Positions 17,395 through 26,565 are shown, numbered from the stretch's first letter. The stretch is DNA of 64,000 bases from Rhizohabitans arisaemae (GCF_025996515.1 NZ_BLRH01000060.1:1488001-1552000); one strand, 5' to 3'. The notes: generated by a model not told the origin, from the letters alone. Numbers and translations are program-made.

Positions 17395-17858
17395 TTGCGC
17401 AATTCGATGACGGTCTTGCCGATGCGGATCGGAACTCCGAGTGGCACCGGCGTCGGGCGGGTCACTTTAGTGCGGTCCAGATATGTGCCATTGGTAGAAC
17501 CAAGATCTTCCACGATCCACTGACCGTCCTGGGGGAAGAGCCGTGCATGCCGGCTTGAAGCGTAGTCGTCAGTGAGCACCAAGGTGGCATCATTCGTCCG
17601 GCCGATGGTGATTGGCGCCTCAGCGAGATCGATGATGGTGCCACTCAGTGGACCGCCCGTGACTATGAGTTGTTTGGGCTCGCCCCGCTTGGGTTTCGCC
17701 TGCGGTTTCGCAGGTTTGGCCGGTTTACGCGCAGCAGCCGCGGGAGCCGTACGCGGGCCAAACAGGTCAGTCCTGATCACGCCGACCGCGGCGATGACGA
17801 AAAACCACAGCATCGCGAGGAAGGCGAGCCGTATTAGCAGCAGCGTGAACTCGGACAT
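17391..17858 (-). CDS. fhaB: FHA-domain membrane protein FhaB (FipA)
   Basis: 155 residues. One N-terminal transmembrane segment (LLLIRLAFLAMLWFFVIAAVGV), a Lys/Ala/Pro linker (KPAKPAKPQAKPKRGE) and a C-terminal FHA domain with ITIGRTNDATLVL, DDYASSRHARLF and STNGTYLD, the residues that read phosphothreonine. In mycobacteria the homologue binds a phosphorylated kinase or division partner. It is a typical kinase readout protein of the PknA/PknB pathway. It overlaps pstP by four bases and follows fhaA by 17 bp. Confidence 0.93.
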   Translation of the reverse strand: MSEFTLLLIRLAFLAMLWFFVIAAVGVIRTDLFGPRTAPAAAARKPAKPAKPQAKPKRGEPKQLIVTGGPLSGTIIDLAEAPITIGRTNDATLVLTDDYASSRHARLFPQDGQWIVEDLGSTNGTYLDRTKVTRPTPVPLGVPIRIGKTVIELRK

Positions 17859-17875
17859 GAACCGTTTGTCTACCT

Positions 17876-18616
17876 CTAATCGCGCCGGAAAACCAGAGTT
17901 GTGCGACCAAGCGTTACCCGTGTGCCGTCGTTCAACGTCACCCGGCGCACCGCCTGCCCATTGACGAACGTCCCGTTTGTCGACCCGCGGTCGACCAGAA
18001 CGACCTCGTGCCCTTCGACTTGCAGCTCCGCATGGTGCCGGGATACCCCCGGATCGACCAGGCGCAGGTCGCAGTCCGTGCCCCGGCCGAGGAGCGTCAC
18101 CGGCGTGGTCAGCTCATAGGAGCGTTGCCCTGCCGGATCGTCGGCCGTCGAGACGAGCAGGCGCGGCCGGCCGGCGAACACCCCCGGTTGCGGAACCGGA
18201 AGATCGCTGACAGGCTGCCGGATCTCGTCCTGCTCCACGGTGGCACCGCGGATCACGCCGGACCGGATGCGGAACATCCCGGTCCCCAGATCCTCGGCCG
18301 TCTCGAAACGTACCCGGACCGGTCCCACGAAGGAGTAGCCCTGCTCCTTGGCGTACTCACGGGCGAGATTGCCGAGCTCGTGACTGAGGCTGTCCGCGTA
18401 CACCGCGAGGCGTTCGCTGTCTGCGGGGGACAGTTCGACCACGAAGTCGTTGGGCACGAGCGTGCGCCCTTGGGCGACGATCGCGGCCCTCTCGTCCATC
18501 TCCCGCTGCACCGCGCTGGCGACTTCAACCGGCTGAAGCTCCGATTTGAAGGCCCGCGCGAAGGCACCCTCAACCAAGCCTTCGAGCCGTCGCTCGAAGC
18601 GCTGTAGGACACCCAC
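17876..18616 (-). CDS. fhaA: FHA-domain protein FhaA with DUF3662 domain
   Basis: 246 residues. Residues 1-125 match the DUF3662 domain of FhaA (GVLQRFERRLEGLVEGAFARAF at the start). Residues 165-245 are an FHA domain (LLGRGTDCDLRLV, GVSRHHAEL, GSTNGTFVNG). Shorter than mycobacterial FhaA because the central disordered linker is brief here. FhaA binds phosphorylated PknB and MviN-type partners to regulate peptidoglycan precursor flow. The GTG start at 18616 has a strong AAAGGAGG six bases upstream. This is the first gene of the operon running to pknB, so the operon promoter should lie between 18617 and the tRNA. Confidence 0.94.
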   Translation of the reverse strand: MGVLQRFERRLEGLVEGAFARAFKSELQPVEVASAVQREMDERAAIVAQGRTLVPNDFVVELSPADSERLAVYADSLSHELGNLAREYAKEQGYSFVGPVRVRFETAEDLGTGMFRIRSGVIRGATVEQDEIRQPVSDLPVPQPGVFAGRPRLLVSTADDPAGQRSYELTTPVTLLGRGTDCDLRLVDPGVSRHHAELQVEGHEVVLVDRGSTNGTFVNGQAVRRVTLNDGTRVTLGRTTLVFRRD

Positions 18617-18704
18617 CGGGTACCTCCTTTCCCATGTTCTGATGCGATCGTATCCGGGTTCAGGTGTGCCAGCGGATCCGTGCTAACCTTTGTGCGCACC
18701 CAAA

Positions 18705-18787
18705 GGGCGGGTGGCGGAATGGCAGACGCGCACGGTTCAGGTCCGTGTGTTCGAAAGGACGTGAGGGTTCAAGTCCCTCCTCGCCCA
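18705..18787 (+). tRNA. tRNA-Leu (anticodon CAG)
   Basis: Class II tRNA. The acceptor stem GGGCGGG (18705-18711) pairs with CTCGCCC (18780-18786) with one G-U. The anticodon stem-loop CACGG-TTCAGGT-CCGTG gives CAG at 18738-18740. The variable arm is long, and the T arm is GAGGG-TTCAAGT-CCCTC. Discriminator A at 18787; CCA is not encoded. A leucine tRNA beside fhaA is also found in mycobacteria. Confidence 0.96.
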
Positions 18788-18842
18788 CGTGAGGCTCACC
18801 ATCCTCGTTCTCGATGAACAGTGGTAGCCCAAGATTGACGAA

Positions 18843-18881
18843 ATCAGCCCCGGTCCTGCAAGTGCCGGGGCTGATCGTTTT
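18843..18881 (+). terminator. Terminator downstream of tRNA-Leu
   Basis: Perfect 11-bp stem ATCAGCCCCGG (18843-18853) with CCGGGGCTGAT (18865-18875), an 11-base loop, then CGTTTTAG. Correctly placed to end the tRNA transcript. It also lies at the 3' end of the convergent CNNM gene. Confidence 0.85.
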
Positions 18882-18886
18882 AGTGA

Positions 18887-19906
18887 TCATCGGGTGTCGA
18901 GTAGCTCGCCTACGAGATCACTTAGGCTTACCATGCCTTTGACCTGCTTGTTCTCGCCGAGAACCAGGCCGATATGGGATCGGGCCTCTTGAAGCGTGGA
19001 GACGGCTTCAGGAAGATTTACGCTGGCGGCCATCCGCGGGATAGGCCGAGCCAGATCACTTAGTGATTGTTCGGGATTTGTAAGAACTTCCCGGATATGC
19101 ACCGCACCGATGACTCCGCCCGGTGACCCGTCGTTCACCAGGAGTCGCAGGTGCCCGCTGTGCAGCGCGGCCTCCCTGATCTGCGCGGTGGCGGCGGTGG
19201 ACGGTACGGCGGTCGCCCGGTCGATCGGGACCATGAGCCGGTCTACCGTGAGCGACTGAACCCGCAGCGCCCGGGTGAGCAGGTCGTGCTCATCCCGGTC
19301 GAGCAGCCCCATCCGGCCGGACTCGCCGACCAGGAACGCGAGCTGAGGCGGTGTCTTCGTACTCGACATCTCCTCCCGGGTGTGCACGCCGAAGAGCCGG
19401 AGCAGCAGGTTCGAGAACCCGTTGAGCACCCGGATGATCGGACGGACCGCGACCGTGAAGGCGCGGAACGGGACCGCCAGACCGAGCGCCGCCTGCTCCG
19501 GATGGGTGAGCGCCCAGGACTTGGGTGCCATCTCCCCGACCACCATGTGCAGGAACGTCACCAGGGCCAGCGCGATGAGGAACGCGATGGGGTGCTGCGC
19601 CGCGGGCGGTAGGCCGATCGCCGACATGAGCGGTTCGAGCAGGTGTGCGATGGCGGGTTCGGCCACGATGCCCAGGCCCAGGGTGCACAGGGTGATGCCG
19701 AGCTGGGCGCCGGCGAGCATGAGCGAGAGCTCGCGTCCGCTCCGCACCGCGACCCGGGCTATCGCCCGTACCATCCTGCCTCCACCGCTCACGGCCTGTT
19801 CGAGGCGGTGACGGCGGGCGGCGACGAGCGCGAACTCCGCGGCCACGAAGAAGCCGTTCCCAAGGAGCAGGACGACGCTGAGGAGGATCGCCGCCGTGAC
19901 GTTCAT
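18887..19906 (-). CDS. CNNM/CorC-family membrane protein (DUF21 + CBS pair)
   Basis: 339 residues. The N-terminal DUF21 transmembrane domain has about four segments, beginning LLSVVLLLGNGFFVAAEFALVAARRHRLEQ. Two CBS-like modules follow (about 205-330; LMVPIDRATAVPS, and VSLSDLVGEL at the end). The C-terminal CorC_HlyC domain of larger relatives is missing. CNNM-type proteins bind Mg2+ and act in divalent-cation export. The start overlaps the stop of the following larger paralogue by four bases, so the two are translated together and may form a heteromer, the shorter one lacking the tail domain. Confidence 0.88.
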   Translation of the reverse strand: MNVTAAILLSVVLLLGNGFFVAAEFALVAARRHRLEQAVSGGGRMVRAIARVAVRSGRELSLMLAGAQLGITLCTLGLGIVAEPAIAHLLEPLMSAIGLPPAAQHPIAFLIALALVTFLHMVVGEMAPKSWALTHPEQAALGLAVPFRAFTVAVRPIIRVLNGFSNLLLRLFGVHTREEMSSTKTPPQLAFLVGESGRMGLLDRDEHDLLTRALRVQSLTVDRLMVPIDRATAVPSTAATAQIREAALHSGHLRLLVNDGSPGGVIGAVHIREVLTNPEQSLSDLARPIPRMAASVNLPEAVSTLQEARSHIGLVLGENKQVKGMVSLSDLVGELLDTR

Positions 19907-21264
19907 GAGCGGCTCTCCGCAGTCTGGGGTACGGCGTTTCGCAGCGTCAGCCGTACCGAGGAGGGGACTCTGCGGTGGACGGCGGTCACGACGAGCTCGG
20001 CCTCCCGGGGCTCCGGCCGGTTCATCAGGTCCAGATCCGGCGGGAGCGGGACCTGTACGGTGTCACCGGGTTCGGCCAGGCGGCCGAGGGCGGCCAGGAC
20101 GAGTCCCGCGACCGTCTCGTAGCCCTCGCTCTCCGGAAGGCCTACCCCGGTCGCCCGCTCCGCCTCGTCGATCCGGAGCGTCCCGGGGACGATCCAGGAG
20201 CCGTCGAGACAGCGGAACGCCCCAGGGGGTTCCGGGTCGTTCTCGTCCACGAGTTCGCCGACGAGCTCTTCGGCCAGGTCTTCCAGGGTCACCACCCCGG
20301 CGAGGCCGCCGTACTCGTCGATCACACAGGCGAACTCCTCGTGGGTGCTGCGCATCTGGCTGAGGAGGGCGGGCAGCGGCAGGGCCGCGGGGACCATGAA
20401 GGCCGGCCGGACGATCTCGCGGATCGAGGTGCGGCCGGTGTCCGCGACGGTGAGGAGTTCACGGATTCCGGCGACGCCGACCACGTCGTCACTGCCCTCC
20501 CCGAGGACGGGGTAGCGCGAGTGCCCGGCGTCGCGGAGCGCGTCCACCAGGTCCGACACCGGCCGGTTCGCTTGAAGCGAAACCACCGCGGTGCGCCGGA
20601 CCATCACGTCCTCCGCGGTCCGGTTACCGAAGTCGAGCGCCCGGTCCAGCAGCTCGGAGAGTCCGGCCGGCAGTTCGCCGGACCGCTTGGACTCCTCGAT
20701 GATCCGGTCCAGTTCCTCGGGCGTCGCCCCCTGCTCGACCTCCTCGATCGGCTCCACCCCGAAAAGCCGGAGGAGCCTGGTGGCGGAGGAGTCGAAGAAC
20801 CGGATGACGGGCCCGGCGACGGCGAGGTAGACGAGGGTCGACCGGGAGAGGAGCTTGGCCACCGCCTCCGGCCGGGCGATGCCCAGATTCTTGGGGGCGA
20901 GTTCTCCCAGAATCATCCCCACGATCGTGGCGACCGTGATACCTAATGCCAAGGCGGCGCCCGGCACCAGCGATTCGGGGAGCCCCGCCGCCGAGAGCCA
21001 CGGGGCGATGACGTCCGCGAGTGCGGGCTGGGCGATGAACCCGACGAGCAGAGAGGTGACGGTGATCCCGAGCTGCGCTCCGGAGAGCATGAAGGAGAGT
21101 CTGGCGGTGACCTGGAGGGCTCTCTTCGCGGCGGCGTCGCCGGCGTTCTCCTGCTCGCGGAGCACTCCGCGGTCGGCCGCGACGAACGCGAACTCCTGTG
21201 CCACGAAGTAGCCGGTCCCGGCGATCAGCAACAGTACGGCGACAAGGCCGAGCGCGGTGGTCAT
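19903..21264 (-). CDS. CNNM/CorC-family membrane protein (DUF21, two CBS, CorC_HlyC)
   Basis: 453 residues. DUF21 membrane domain (LLIAGTGYFVAQEFAFVAADRGVLREQ at the start), a CBS pair at about 215-335 (VMVRRTAVVSLQANRPVSD, CVIDEYGGLAGVVTLEDLAEELVGEL) and a C-terminal CorC_HlyC domain (about 355-435; DGSWIVPGTLRIDEAE). The EYGG-TLED motif closing the second CBS is family-typical. Likely a divalent-cation handling protein in the plasma membrane. First gene of a two-gene unit with the shorter paralogue at 18887-19906, which fits a heteromeric assembly. Confidence 0.9.
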   Translation of the reverse strand: MTTALGLVAVLLLIAGTGYFVAQEFAFVAADRGVLREQENAGDAAAKRALQVTARLSFMLSGAQLGITVTSLLVGFIAQPALADVIAPWLSAAGLPESLVPGAALALGITVATIVGMILGELAPKNLGIARPEAVAKLLSRSTLVYLAVAGPVIRFFDSSATRLLRLFGVEPIEEVEQGATPEELDRIIEESKRSGELPAGLSELLDRALDFGNRTAEDVMVRRTAVVSLQANRPVSDLVDALRDAGHSRYPVLGEGSDDVVGVAGIRELLTVADTGRTSIREIVRPAFMVPAALPLPALLSQMRSTHEEFACVIDEYGGLAGVVTLEDLAEELVGELVDENDPEPPGAFRCLDGSWIVPGTLRIDEAERATGVGLPESEGYETVAGLVLAALGRLAEPGDTVQVPLPPDLDLMNRPEPREAELVVTAVHRRVPSSVRLTLRNAVPQTAESRS

Positions 21265-21547
21265 CGCAGACCTGAATCAGGGCGACCCGTGCTGACGCAC
21301 GGGCAGGTATTCCACGGGTCCGAACTGGACACGGTCTTCCTTTCCATTGACGTACTACCAACCGTAACGGTGTGGACGTCCGACGTGTTTCCGGCTTGCC
21401 GTGATTGCGGGCTGATGTCCAAGGAACACCAAGCGGTTACGGCCTTGGCGACGCAGACTGGGAATCAGGGAGTGGCCGAGCTCAAGCACTCGGTAAGGGA
21501 CTTGCAAGCTCGATCCGCGAAGGTGGAGACGTAGAGGCGTCGGGACT

Positions 21548-22903
21548 GTGGGGGAAGCAGTGGGAGAGGTACCAGGGCGGCAGGGGCGGAGTGGCGGCGG
21601 ACAGCCTCCGCATGAGCCACCCCGGGACGAGTCCACCCGGATTCTGCATCAGCCCGGCGGGTCGGAGCCTGCGTCCGCGCCGCCCGCCGCGGGCGTGTAC
21701 GGCAAGTCGCGGGTCTACGGCAAGTCGCGTAAGTCCAGCCCGCCGAGCACCCCGCCGGGGCCGCCTCAGGCCGCCTACGGGGCGCCTGGCGGAGCTCCGT
21801 ACGGCCCTGCGTCGGCGCCGCCGTCCGGACCGGGCGGCGGTGCGTTTGGAGCCGCGCCTTTCGGAGCAGGAAAACCGGATGCATCTGGATATGGCCCCCC
21901 GCCAGGCTCACCCCCGGTGATCCCTTCCGGCAGATCCGGTCCACGACGTCGTCCTTCCGCCCGAGTGATCGTACGGATTCTCCTCGCCCTGCTGGTGGCG
22001 ATGCTCCTGCTCGTGGTCCTGCTGTACTTCCAGCTCAACGGGAGCATGGGGCGGATCGACGCGCTCGGCGACTACGAGGGCAGGCCCGCGGACACCCCGG
22101 GTGAGAACTGGCTTCTGGTCGGCTCCGACAGCCGTAAGGGCCTGTCCGCCGCGGAGCGGAAGAAGTTCGCGACCGGCCGCGCCGTCGGTCAGCGTACGGA
22201 CACGATGATGCTGCTGCACATCCCGGCGGGGGACGGCAAGCCGACGCTGGTCAGCCTGCCCCGCGACTCCTATGTCCCGATCCCCGGCCAGGGCCGTAAC
22301 AAGCTCAACGCGGCGTACAGCGGGGGCGGCGGCCCCAAACTGCTCGTGCGGACCGTGGAGAGCGTCACCGGCATCCGGATCGACCGCTACATGGAGATCG
22401 GTTTCGCCGGCTTCGTCGGCATCGTGGACTCGGTCGGCGGGGTCGAGCTCTGCGTGTCTCAGGCGATCAAGGATCCCAAGGCCGGCATCAACCTGAAGAA
22501 GGGGTGTCAGGAGCTGGACGGCGGCACCGCGCTCGGGTACGTGCGCACCAGGGCCACCGTCCGCGCCGACCTCGACCGGGTCAAGCGGCAGCGGCAGTTC
22601 TTCTCCGCGGTCATCCAGAAGGCCACCAGCCCCGGGGTGCTGTTCAACCCGTTCACCTCCATCCCGCTCGCCTTCAGTGCGGCCGAGTCGGTCTCGGTCG
22701 ACGAGGGGGCCGGCATCACCGACCTCTCCGGGCTGGCGTTCGCGATGAAGGCGGGGCCGGTGACCACGACGGTGCCGGTGGCCTCGACCCCCACGCTTCC
22801 CGGGGTCGGATCGGTCGTCCAGTGGGACAGGGCGCGCGCGCTCCAGCTCTTCGGAGCGCTGGCCAAGGACCAGCCGGTGCCGCAGAGCGCGCTGGAGAAG
22901 TAG
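21548..22903 (+). CDS. LytR-CpsA-Psr (LCP) family glycopolymer ligase
   Basis: About 451 residues. The long cytosolic N-terminus is rich in Pro, Gly and Ser and carries a tandem VYGKSR-VYGKSR repeat (about residues 50-61). One transmembrane segment follows (VIVRILLALLVAMLLLVVLLYFQL), then the LCP domain: NWLLVGSDSRKGL, TDTMMLLHIP, VSLPRDSYVPIPG, NKLNAAYSGGG, LGYVRTR and DLDRVKRQRQFF. The Arg/Asp residues in these blocks bind the polyprenyl-pyrophosphate glycopolymer. LCP enzymes attach teichoic acid or arabinogalactan-type polymers to peptidoglycan. The GTG start at 21548 is my choice; an in-frame GTG lies at 21560. No SD is convincing for either. Confidence 0.93.
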   Translation: MGEAVGEVPGRQGRSGGGQPPHEPPRDESTRILHQPGGSEPASAPPAAGVYGKSRVYGKSRKSSPPSTPPGPPQAAYGAPGGAPYGPASAPPSGPGGGAFGAAPFGAGKPDASGYGPPPGSPPVIPSGRSGPRRRPSARVIVRILLALLVAMLLLVVLLYFQLNGSMGRIDALGDYEGRPADTPGENWLLVGSDSRKGLSAAERKKFATGRAVGQRTDTMMLLHIPAGDGKPTLVSLPRDSYVPIPGQGRNKLNAAYSGGGGPKLLVRTVESVTGIRIDRYMEIGFAGFVGIVDSVGGVELCVSQAIKDPKAGINLKKGCQELDGGTALGYVRTRATVRADLDRVKRQRQFFSAVIQKATSPGVLFNPFTSIPLAFSAAESVSVDEGAGITDLSGLAFAMKAGPVTTTVPVASTPTLPGVGSVVQWDRARALQLFGALAKDQPVPQSALEK

Positions 22904-23021
22904 TCGGTAAGCACTATGTAATCGCAGGAAGAGCGAATCTTCCTCGGCGATGCTGTTGGCTGGAATTCGCTGGAGTACAAGGTCGTCTGGTGGTGACGGC
23001 CGTCGGCCGGAGGGTTGATCG

Positions 23022-23591
23022 ATGAAGGTTAAGCAGCTGCTACGTAGTCCTGTCACCTGGGTGGTGCTCGTCGTGCTCGCGGGAGCGTTCGCCTACGCCA
23101 TGTACCTGTTCCAGCCGTGGCGCATCTTCACCACGGTCACGGTGAACGAGGCCCTGCCCACGGCCACGGCCCCTCCGGAGCAGCGGCCGCCCCAGTCGGG
23201 TTCGACGGACGCGCCTTCGAAGCCGCCGGCCGCCGAGCCCGAGGTTCTGGCGACGGGTTCGTTCATCACCCACGAGCACGGCACGACGGGCCAGGTGCGG
23301 GTGCTCAAGCTGGCCGACGGGAGCCGCGTGCTGCGGATCGAGAACCTCGACACCTCGGACGGTCCCGATCTGAAGGTCTGGCTGAGCGACCAGCCGGTCA
23401 AGGAGGGACTGGCCGGCTGGAAGGTGTTCGACGACGGCAAGTATGTGGAGCTGGGCGACCTCAAGGGGAACAAGGGCAACGCCAATTACGCGATCCCGCC
23501 GGGCACCGACCTGGACTCGTTGAAGAGCGTCAGCATCTGGTGCAAGCGTTTCGCCGTATCCTTCGGCGCGGCGGCGCTGAAGTCGGCCTGA
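23022..23591 (+). CDS. Membrane-anchored DM13 domain protein
   Basis: 189 residues. One N-terminal transmembrane anchor (VTWVVLVVLAGAFAYAMYLF), a Pro-rich linker to about residue 75, then a DM13 domain: ATGSFITHEHGTTGQVRVLKL, LRIENLDTSDGPDLKVWLSD, YVELGDLKGNKGNANYAI and a terminal SIWCKRFAVSFG holding the single conserved Cys. DM13 domains are thought to be extracytoplasmic electron-transfer or oxidative modules; the cofactor and partner are not known here. It lies about 120 bp after the LCP gene on the same strand. ATG 23022 has AGGGTTG-like purines upstream. Confidence 0.88.
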   Translation: MKVKQLLRSPVTWVVLVVLAGAFAYAMYLFQPWRIFTTVTVNEALPTATAPPEQRPPQSGSTDAPSKPPAAEPEVLATGSFITHEHGTTGQVRVLKLADGSRVLRIENLDTSDGPDLKVWLSDQPVKEGLAGWKVFDDGKYVELGDLKGNKGNANYAIPPGTDLDSLKSVSIWCKRFAVSFGAAALKSA

Positions 23592-23624
23592 GTCCGCGAA
23601 GGCCTATGGTGCAGACCGGGCAGA

Positions 23625-24266
23625 ATGGTCGATATGACACTTTCTGTCGAACTGCATGCCATTGGCCGTCCGCTGCTCGACGCACAGCTCGCCCATCCGG
23701 TCGTGGCCGGAATCCAGCGCGGAGATCTTGACGAGTCCGTCTTCCGGTCCTGGCTCGAACAGGACTACCTGTTCCTGGTGAACTACGTTCGGGTGTTCAG
23801 CCGCCTGGCCTGGCAGGCACCCGACAACCATCTCGAAGACCTCGTCGACCTGGCCCACTCGACCTGGCATGACGAACTCGACCTGCACCGAGCTCTCTCG
23901 GCCGAGTTCCACGCCGACCTGGGCGGGGCCGAAATGGGCCCCGCCTGTGCCGCCTACACCGCCTTCCTGCTCGACTCCGCCGCGTCCTATGGCGAGGGAC
24001 TTGTGGCCCTTTATCCCTGTATGTGGGGCTATTCCACTTTGGGGCAGATCCTCGCGCGGAACCCGCCCGCGGAGCCCCGGTACCGCCGCTGGGTGGACAC
24101 CTACGCCGACCCGGCGTTCGCCGCGTTGACCGAGCGCATCGCCTTCATGATCGACGAGGTCTCCCCGGACCGTGCGCGGGCGGTAGCGTTCTTCACGGAG
24201 GGCATGCGGCATGAGCTGGCGTTCTGGGACGTGCCGGGGTTGACCCCTCAGCCTGTCCAGCGATAG
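23625..24266 (+). CDS. TenA/THI-4 family thiaminase II-like protein
   Basis: 213 residues, all-helical TenA fold. Recognisable parts are the N-terminal LLDAQLAHPVVAGIQRGDLDESVFRSWLEQDYLFL, HSTWHDELDLH, and GLVALYPCMWGYSTLG, whose Cys aligns with the TenA nucleophile. TenA hydrolyses degraded thiamine (aminopyrimidine) to recover HMP. It also resembles HMP-scavenging relatives, so the exact substrate is open. Another ATG at 23634 could be the start. The 3' end overlaps the convergent response-regulator gene by 19 bp. The TPP-riboswitch permease at 31711 would be a functional partner in HMP salvage, though not adjacent. Confidence 0.85.
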   Translation: MVDMTLSVELHAIGRPLLDAQLAHPVVAGIQRGDLDESVFRSWLEQDYLFLVNYVRVFSRLAWQAPDNHLEDLVDLAHSTWHDELDLHRALSAEFHADLGGAEMGPACAAYTAFLLDSAASYGEGLVALYPCMWGYSTLGQILARNPPAEPRYRRWVDTYADPAFAALTERIAFMIDEVSPDRARAVAFFTEGMRHELAFWDVPGLTPQPVQR

Positions 24267-24919
24267 AGGTGCTCGGGCCGGCCGGGCGACCCGTAGCGTG
24301 GCTGCAGCCGGGCCTGGCCTGTCTCGCAGAGATACTCCAGGTACCGTCGGGCGCTCACCCGGGACAGCCCGGTCCGGAGCGCGGTGTCCGCCGCGGACAG
24401 ATCGCACCCGGCTTCGCGGAGTGTGGTGGCGACGAGCTCGCAGGTGGTCGAGGAGAGCCCCTTGGGAAGTGTGGGCAGGCCCCGCACCCGCCCGAACAGC
24501 CGGTCCACGTCGTCCTGTCCCGCGGCGCGGTAGGACAGACCTTCGAGCCGCCGCCGGGCGTCGGCGTACTGCGCCAGCCGCTCGGTGAGCGACGCCGCGG
24601 TGAACGGCTTGATCAGGTAATGCACGGCCCCGCCCTGCATGGCCTTGCGTACCGTGGTCACATCGCACGCGGCCGTGATCACCAAGACGTCGACCGGGCT
24701 GGCCGTTGCGCGGAGTTCCCGGAGCACCTCCAGGCCGGAGCGATCGGGGAGGTAGATGTCGAGAAGGACGAGGTCGGGCTCGTCCCGCGCCACCGAGGCC
24801 AGCGCGGCGGCCGCGGTGTGGGCCACCCTGACCACCGTGAAGCCCGGCATCCGTCCCACATAGCCCGTGTGGATACGCGCCACCATGAAGTCATCGTCGA
24901 CGATGAGTACTCGGATCAT
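24248..24919 (-). CDS. CitB/DcuR-type response regulator
   Basis: 223 residues. Receiver domain (1-120) with the acidic pocket VLIVDDDFMV, phospho-acceptor Asp in LVLLDIYLPDRSGLEVL and Lys in HYLIKPFTAASL. The C-terminal winged helix is of the CitB/DcuR kind (ELVATTLREAGCDLSAADTALRTGLSRVSARRYLEYLCETG). It should activate transport genes on signal from the kinase encoded just upstream (four-base overlap at 24916-24919). The tctCBA transporter is divergent from this pair, the usual target arrangement. Confidence 0.92.
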   Translation of the reverse strand: MIRVLIVDDDFMVARIHTGYVGRMPGFTVVRVAHTAAAALASVARDEPDLVLLDIYLPDRSGLEVLRELRATASPVDVLVITAACDVTTVRKAMQGGAVHYLIKPFTAASLTERLAQYADARRRLEGLSYRAAGQDDVDRLFGRVRGLPTLPKGLSSTTCELVATTLREAGCDLSAADTALRTGLSRVSARRYLEYLCETGQARLQPRYGSPGRPEHLYRWTG

Positions 24920-26565
24920 TGTGTTGCCAGAAATGCTGTGAACACCGCTCCCACCGGGCTTGGGGTGTCGTCGAAGACGCGCTCTCCGCCGGATCTGTCA
25001 TTCTTCCACTGGGGATAACTGGTATGTCCCGTCACGCTGTCGACGCTGACCCAGCCGCCGCGGCGGATACAGGTCTGGCGGGTCAGCGCGAGTCCGAGCC
25101 CCCGTGGACCGGCGTAGGCCGCCTTTGTGGTGAAGCCCTCCTGGAACACCTCCGACACCAGTTCGGGAGCGACTCCAGGCCCCGAGTCGCGCACGCGGAT
25201 GTGCAGTCCGTTCCGTGTCGTTCGCACGCCCACCTCCACTTCTCCCGCGGCGCCGTCCAAGGCGTCCAGGGCGTTGTCCACCAGGTTCCCGACGACCAGG
25301 ACCGCGTCGCGGGGGTCCCCCATGAGTTCGGCCTCCACATTCGACTCGGGGCTGAGCACGAGCGTCACGCCGCGTTCCGCGGCTTCGGCGGACTTGGCGA
25401 GGAGGAATGCCGTGAGCATGGGGTCGGAGATGCGTTTACGGAGTTCGCCGGTGAATCGATGGTGGGTCTGGGTCGTCTGGGTGATGTAGCTCACCGCCTC
25501 GCCGTACTCTTCGAGTTCGAGGAGGCCGACGACCGTGTGCATGCGGTTGGCGAACTCGTGCGCCTGGGCCCGGAGCGCGTCGGTCGTGCTCGATGCGCGA
25601 TCCAGGTCGCGCGTGAGCCGTACCAGCTCCGTGCGGTCACGCAGGGTCACCACGAAGCCTCTGCGCTGACCCCGGACCGAGACGGGCACGCGGTTGAGCA
25701 CCAGTACCCGGTCTCGGTGGAGGACGATGAGGTCTTCACCGATGTCCACACCGCTGAGCACGTCCTTCAGCCGGTCGGACAGAGGGAGGGTGCCGAGTGG
25801 CGAGCCTACGCAGCCAGGTGAGAGTCCGAGGAGTTCGCACGCCGAGTCATTGATGAGTGTGACACGTCCGGGAATATCGAATGCGAGTATTCCCTCTTTT
25901 AACCCGTGAAGTACGGCTTCGCGCTGTTCAAATAGCGCGGCGATCTCCCGAGGCTCCAGCCCGAAGGTCTGACGGCGGAGTCGTCGGGCGAGCAGGGCCG
26001 CCGCGATGCCACCGGTGATCAGAATCGCGACCACCGTCCACATCAGCGGAGTCACCGTCTTGCCGAGCTGCTGGTCCACGGTGGTCTCCAGGATTCCGAC
26101 CGAGACCAGACCGATGACCTGCCCGGAGAAATCGAAGACCGGGGCCTTTCCGCGGACCGAACGCCCGAGCGTCCCGGTTTCGGTGCCGGTCCACGGGTGT
26201 CCTTCGAGAACACGGGAGCCGTCCGTGGAGAGCCGCTCGCCGATTCGCAGCGGATTCGGATGGGCGTAGCGAATCTGATCGCGATTTGCGATCACCACAT
26301 AATCGGCTTTTGTTGCGTGCTGCACGCTGAGCGCGATGGGCTGCAGGATCAGCTCCGGCGCATACGAGTTGAACCCCTTGCGGACCGAGCTGAGACCCGC
26401 CACGGATTGCGCGATCGCCAGCGCCCGTTGCTCGTACTGATCGTCTATCCGGGCCCGGGTGTGCTGGAGCCAGACCGTCGCGGTCGCGCCCACCGCGAGC
26501 AGGACGATCACCATCTGCAGGACGAACAGCTGGGAACCGAGGGAGGCCGTCCGAATGCGTTCCAT
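24916..26565 (-). CDS. CitA/DcuS-type sensor histidine kinase
   Basis: About 549 residues from ATG 26565, chosen because AGGGGG lies five bases upstream; the frame is open to 26592. Order: transmembrane segment 1 (LFVLQMVIVLLAVGATATVWL), extracytoplasmic PDC/Cache sensor domain (about 35-170), transmembrane segment 2 (VTPLMWTVVAILITGGIAAALL), a PAS domain, the phospho-acceptor His in RAQAHEFANRMHTVVGLLEL, and HATPase_c (NLVDNALDALDG, GPRGLGLALTRQ). This is the CitA/DcuS class that senses citrate or C4-dicarboxylates. The PDC lies over the tctCBA neighbour, so a tricarboxylate or dicarboxylate is the likely ligand; that is inference. Confidence 0.92.
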   Translation of the reverse strand: MERIRTASLGSQLFVLQMVIVLLAVGATATVWLQHTRARIDDQYEQRALAIAQSVAGLSSVRKGFNSYAPELILQPIALSVQHATKADYVVIANRDQIRYAHPNPLRIGERLSTDGSRVLEGHPWTGTETGTLGRSVRGKAPVFDFSGQVIGLVSVGILETTVDQQLGKTVTPLMWTVVAILITGGIAAALLARRLRRQTFGLEPREIAALFEQREAVLHGLKEGILAFDIPGRVTLINDSACELLGLSPGCVGSPLGTLPLSDRLKDVLSGVDIGEDLIVLHRDRVLVLNRVPVSVRGQRRGFVVTLRDRTELVRLTRDLDRASSTTDALRAQAHEFANRMHTVVGLLELEEYGEAVSYITQTTQTHHRFTGELRKRISDPMLTAFLLAKSAEAAERGVTLVLSPESNVEAELMGDPRDAVLVVGNLVDNALDALDGAAGEVEVGVRTTRNGLHIRVRDSGPGVAPELVSEVFQEGFTTKAAYAGPRGLGLALTRQTCIRRGGWVSVDSVTGHTSYPQWKNDRSGGERVFDDTPSPVGAVFTAFLATQ

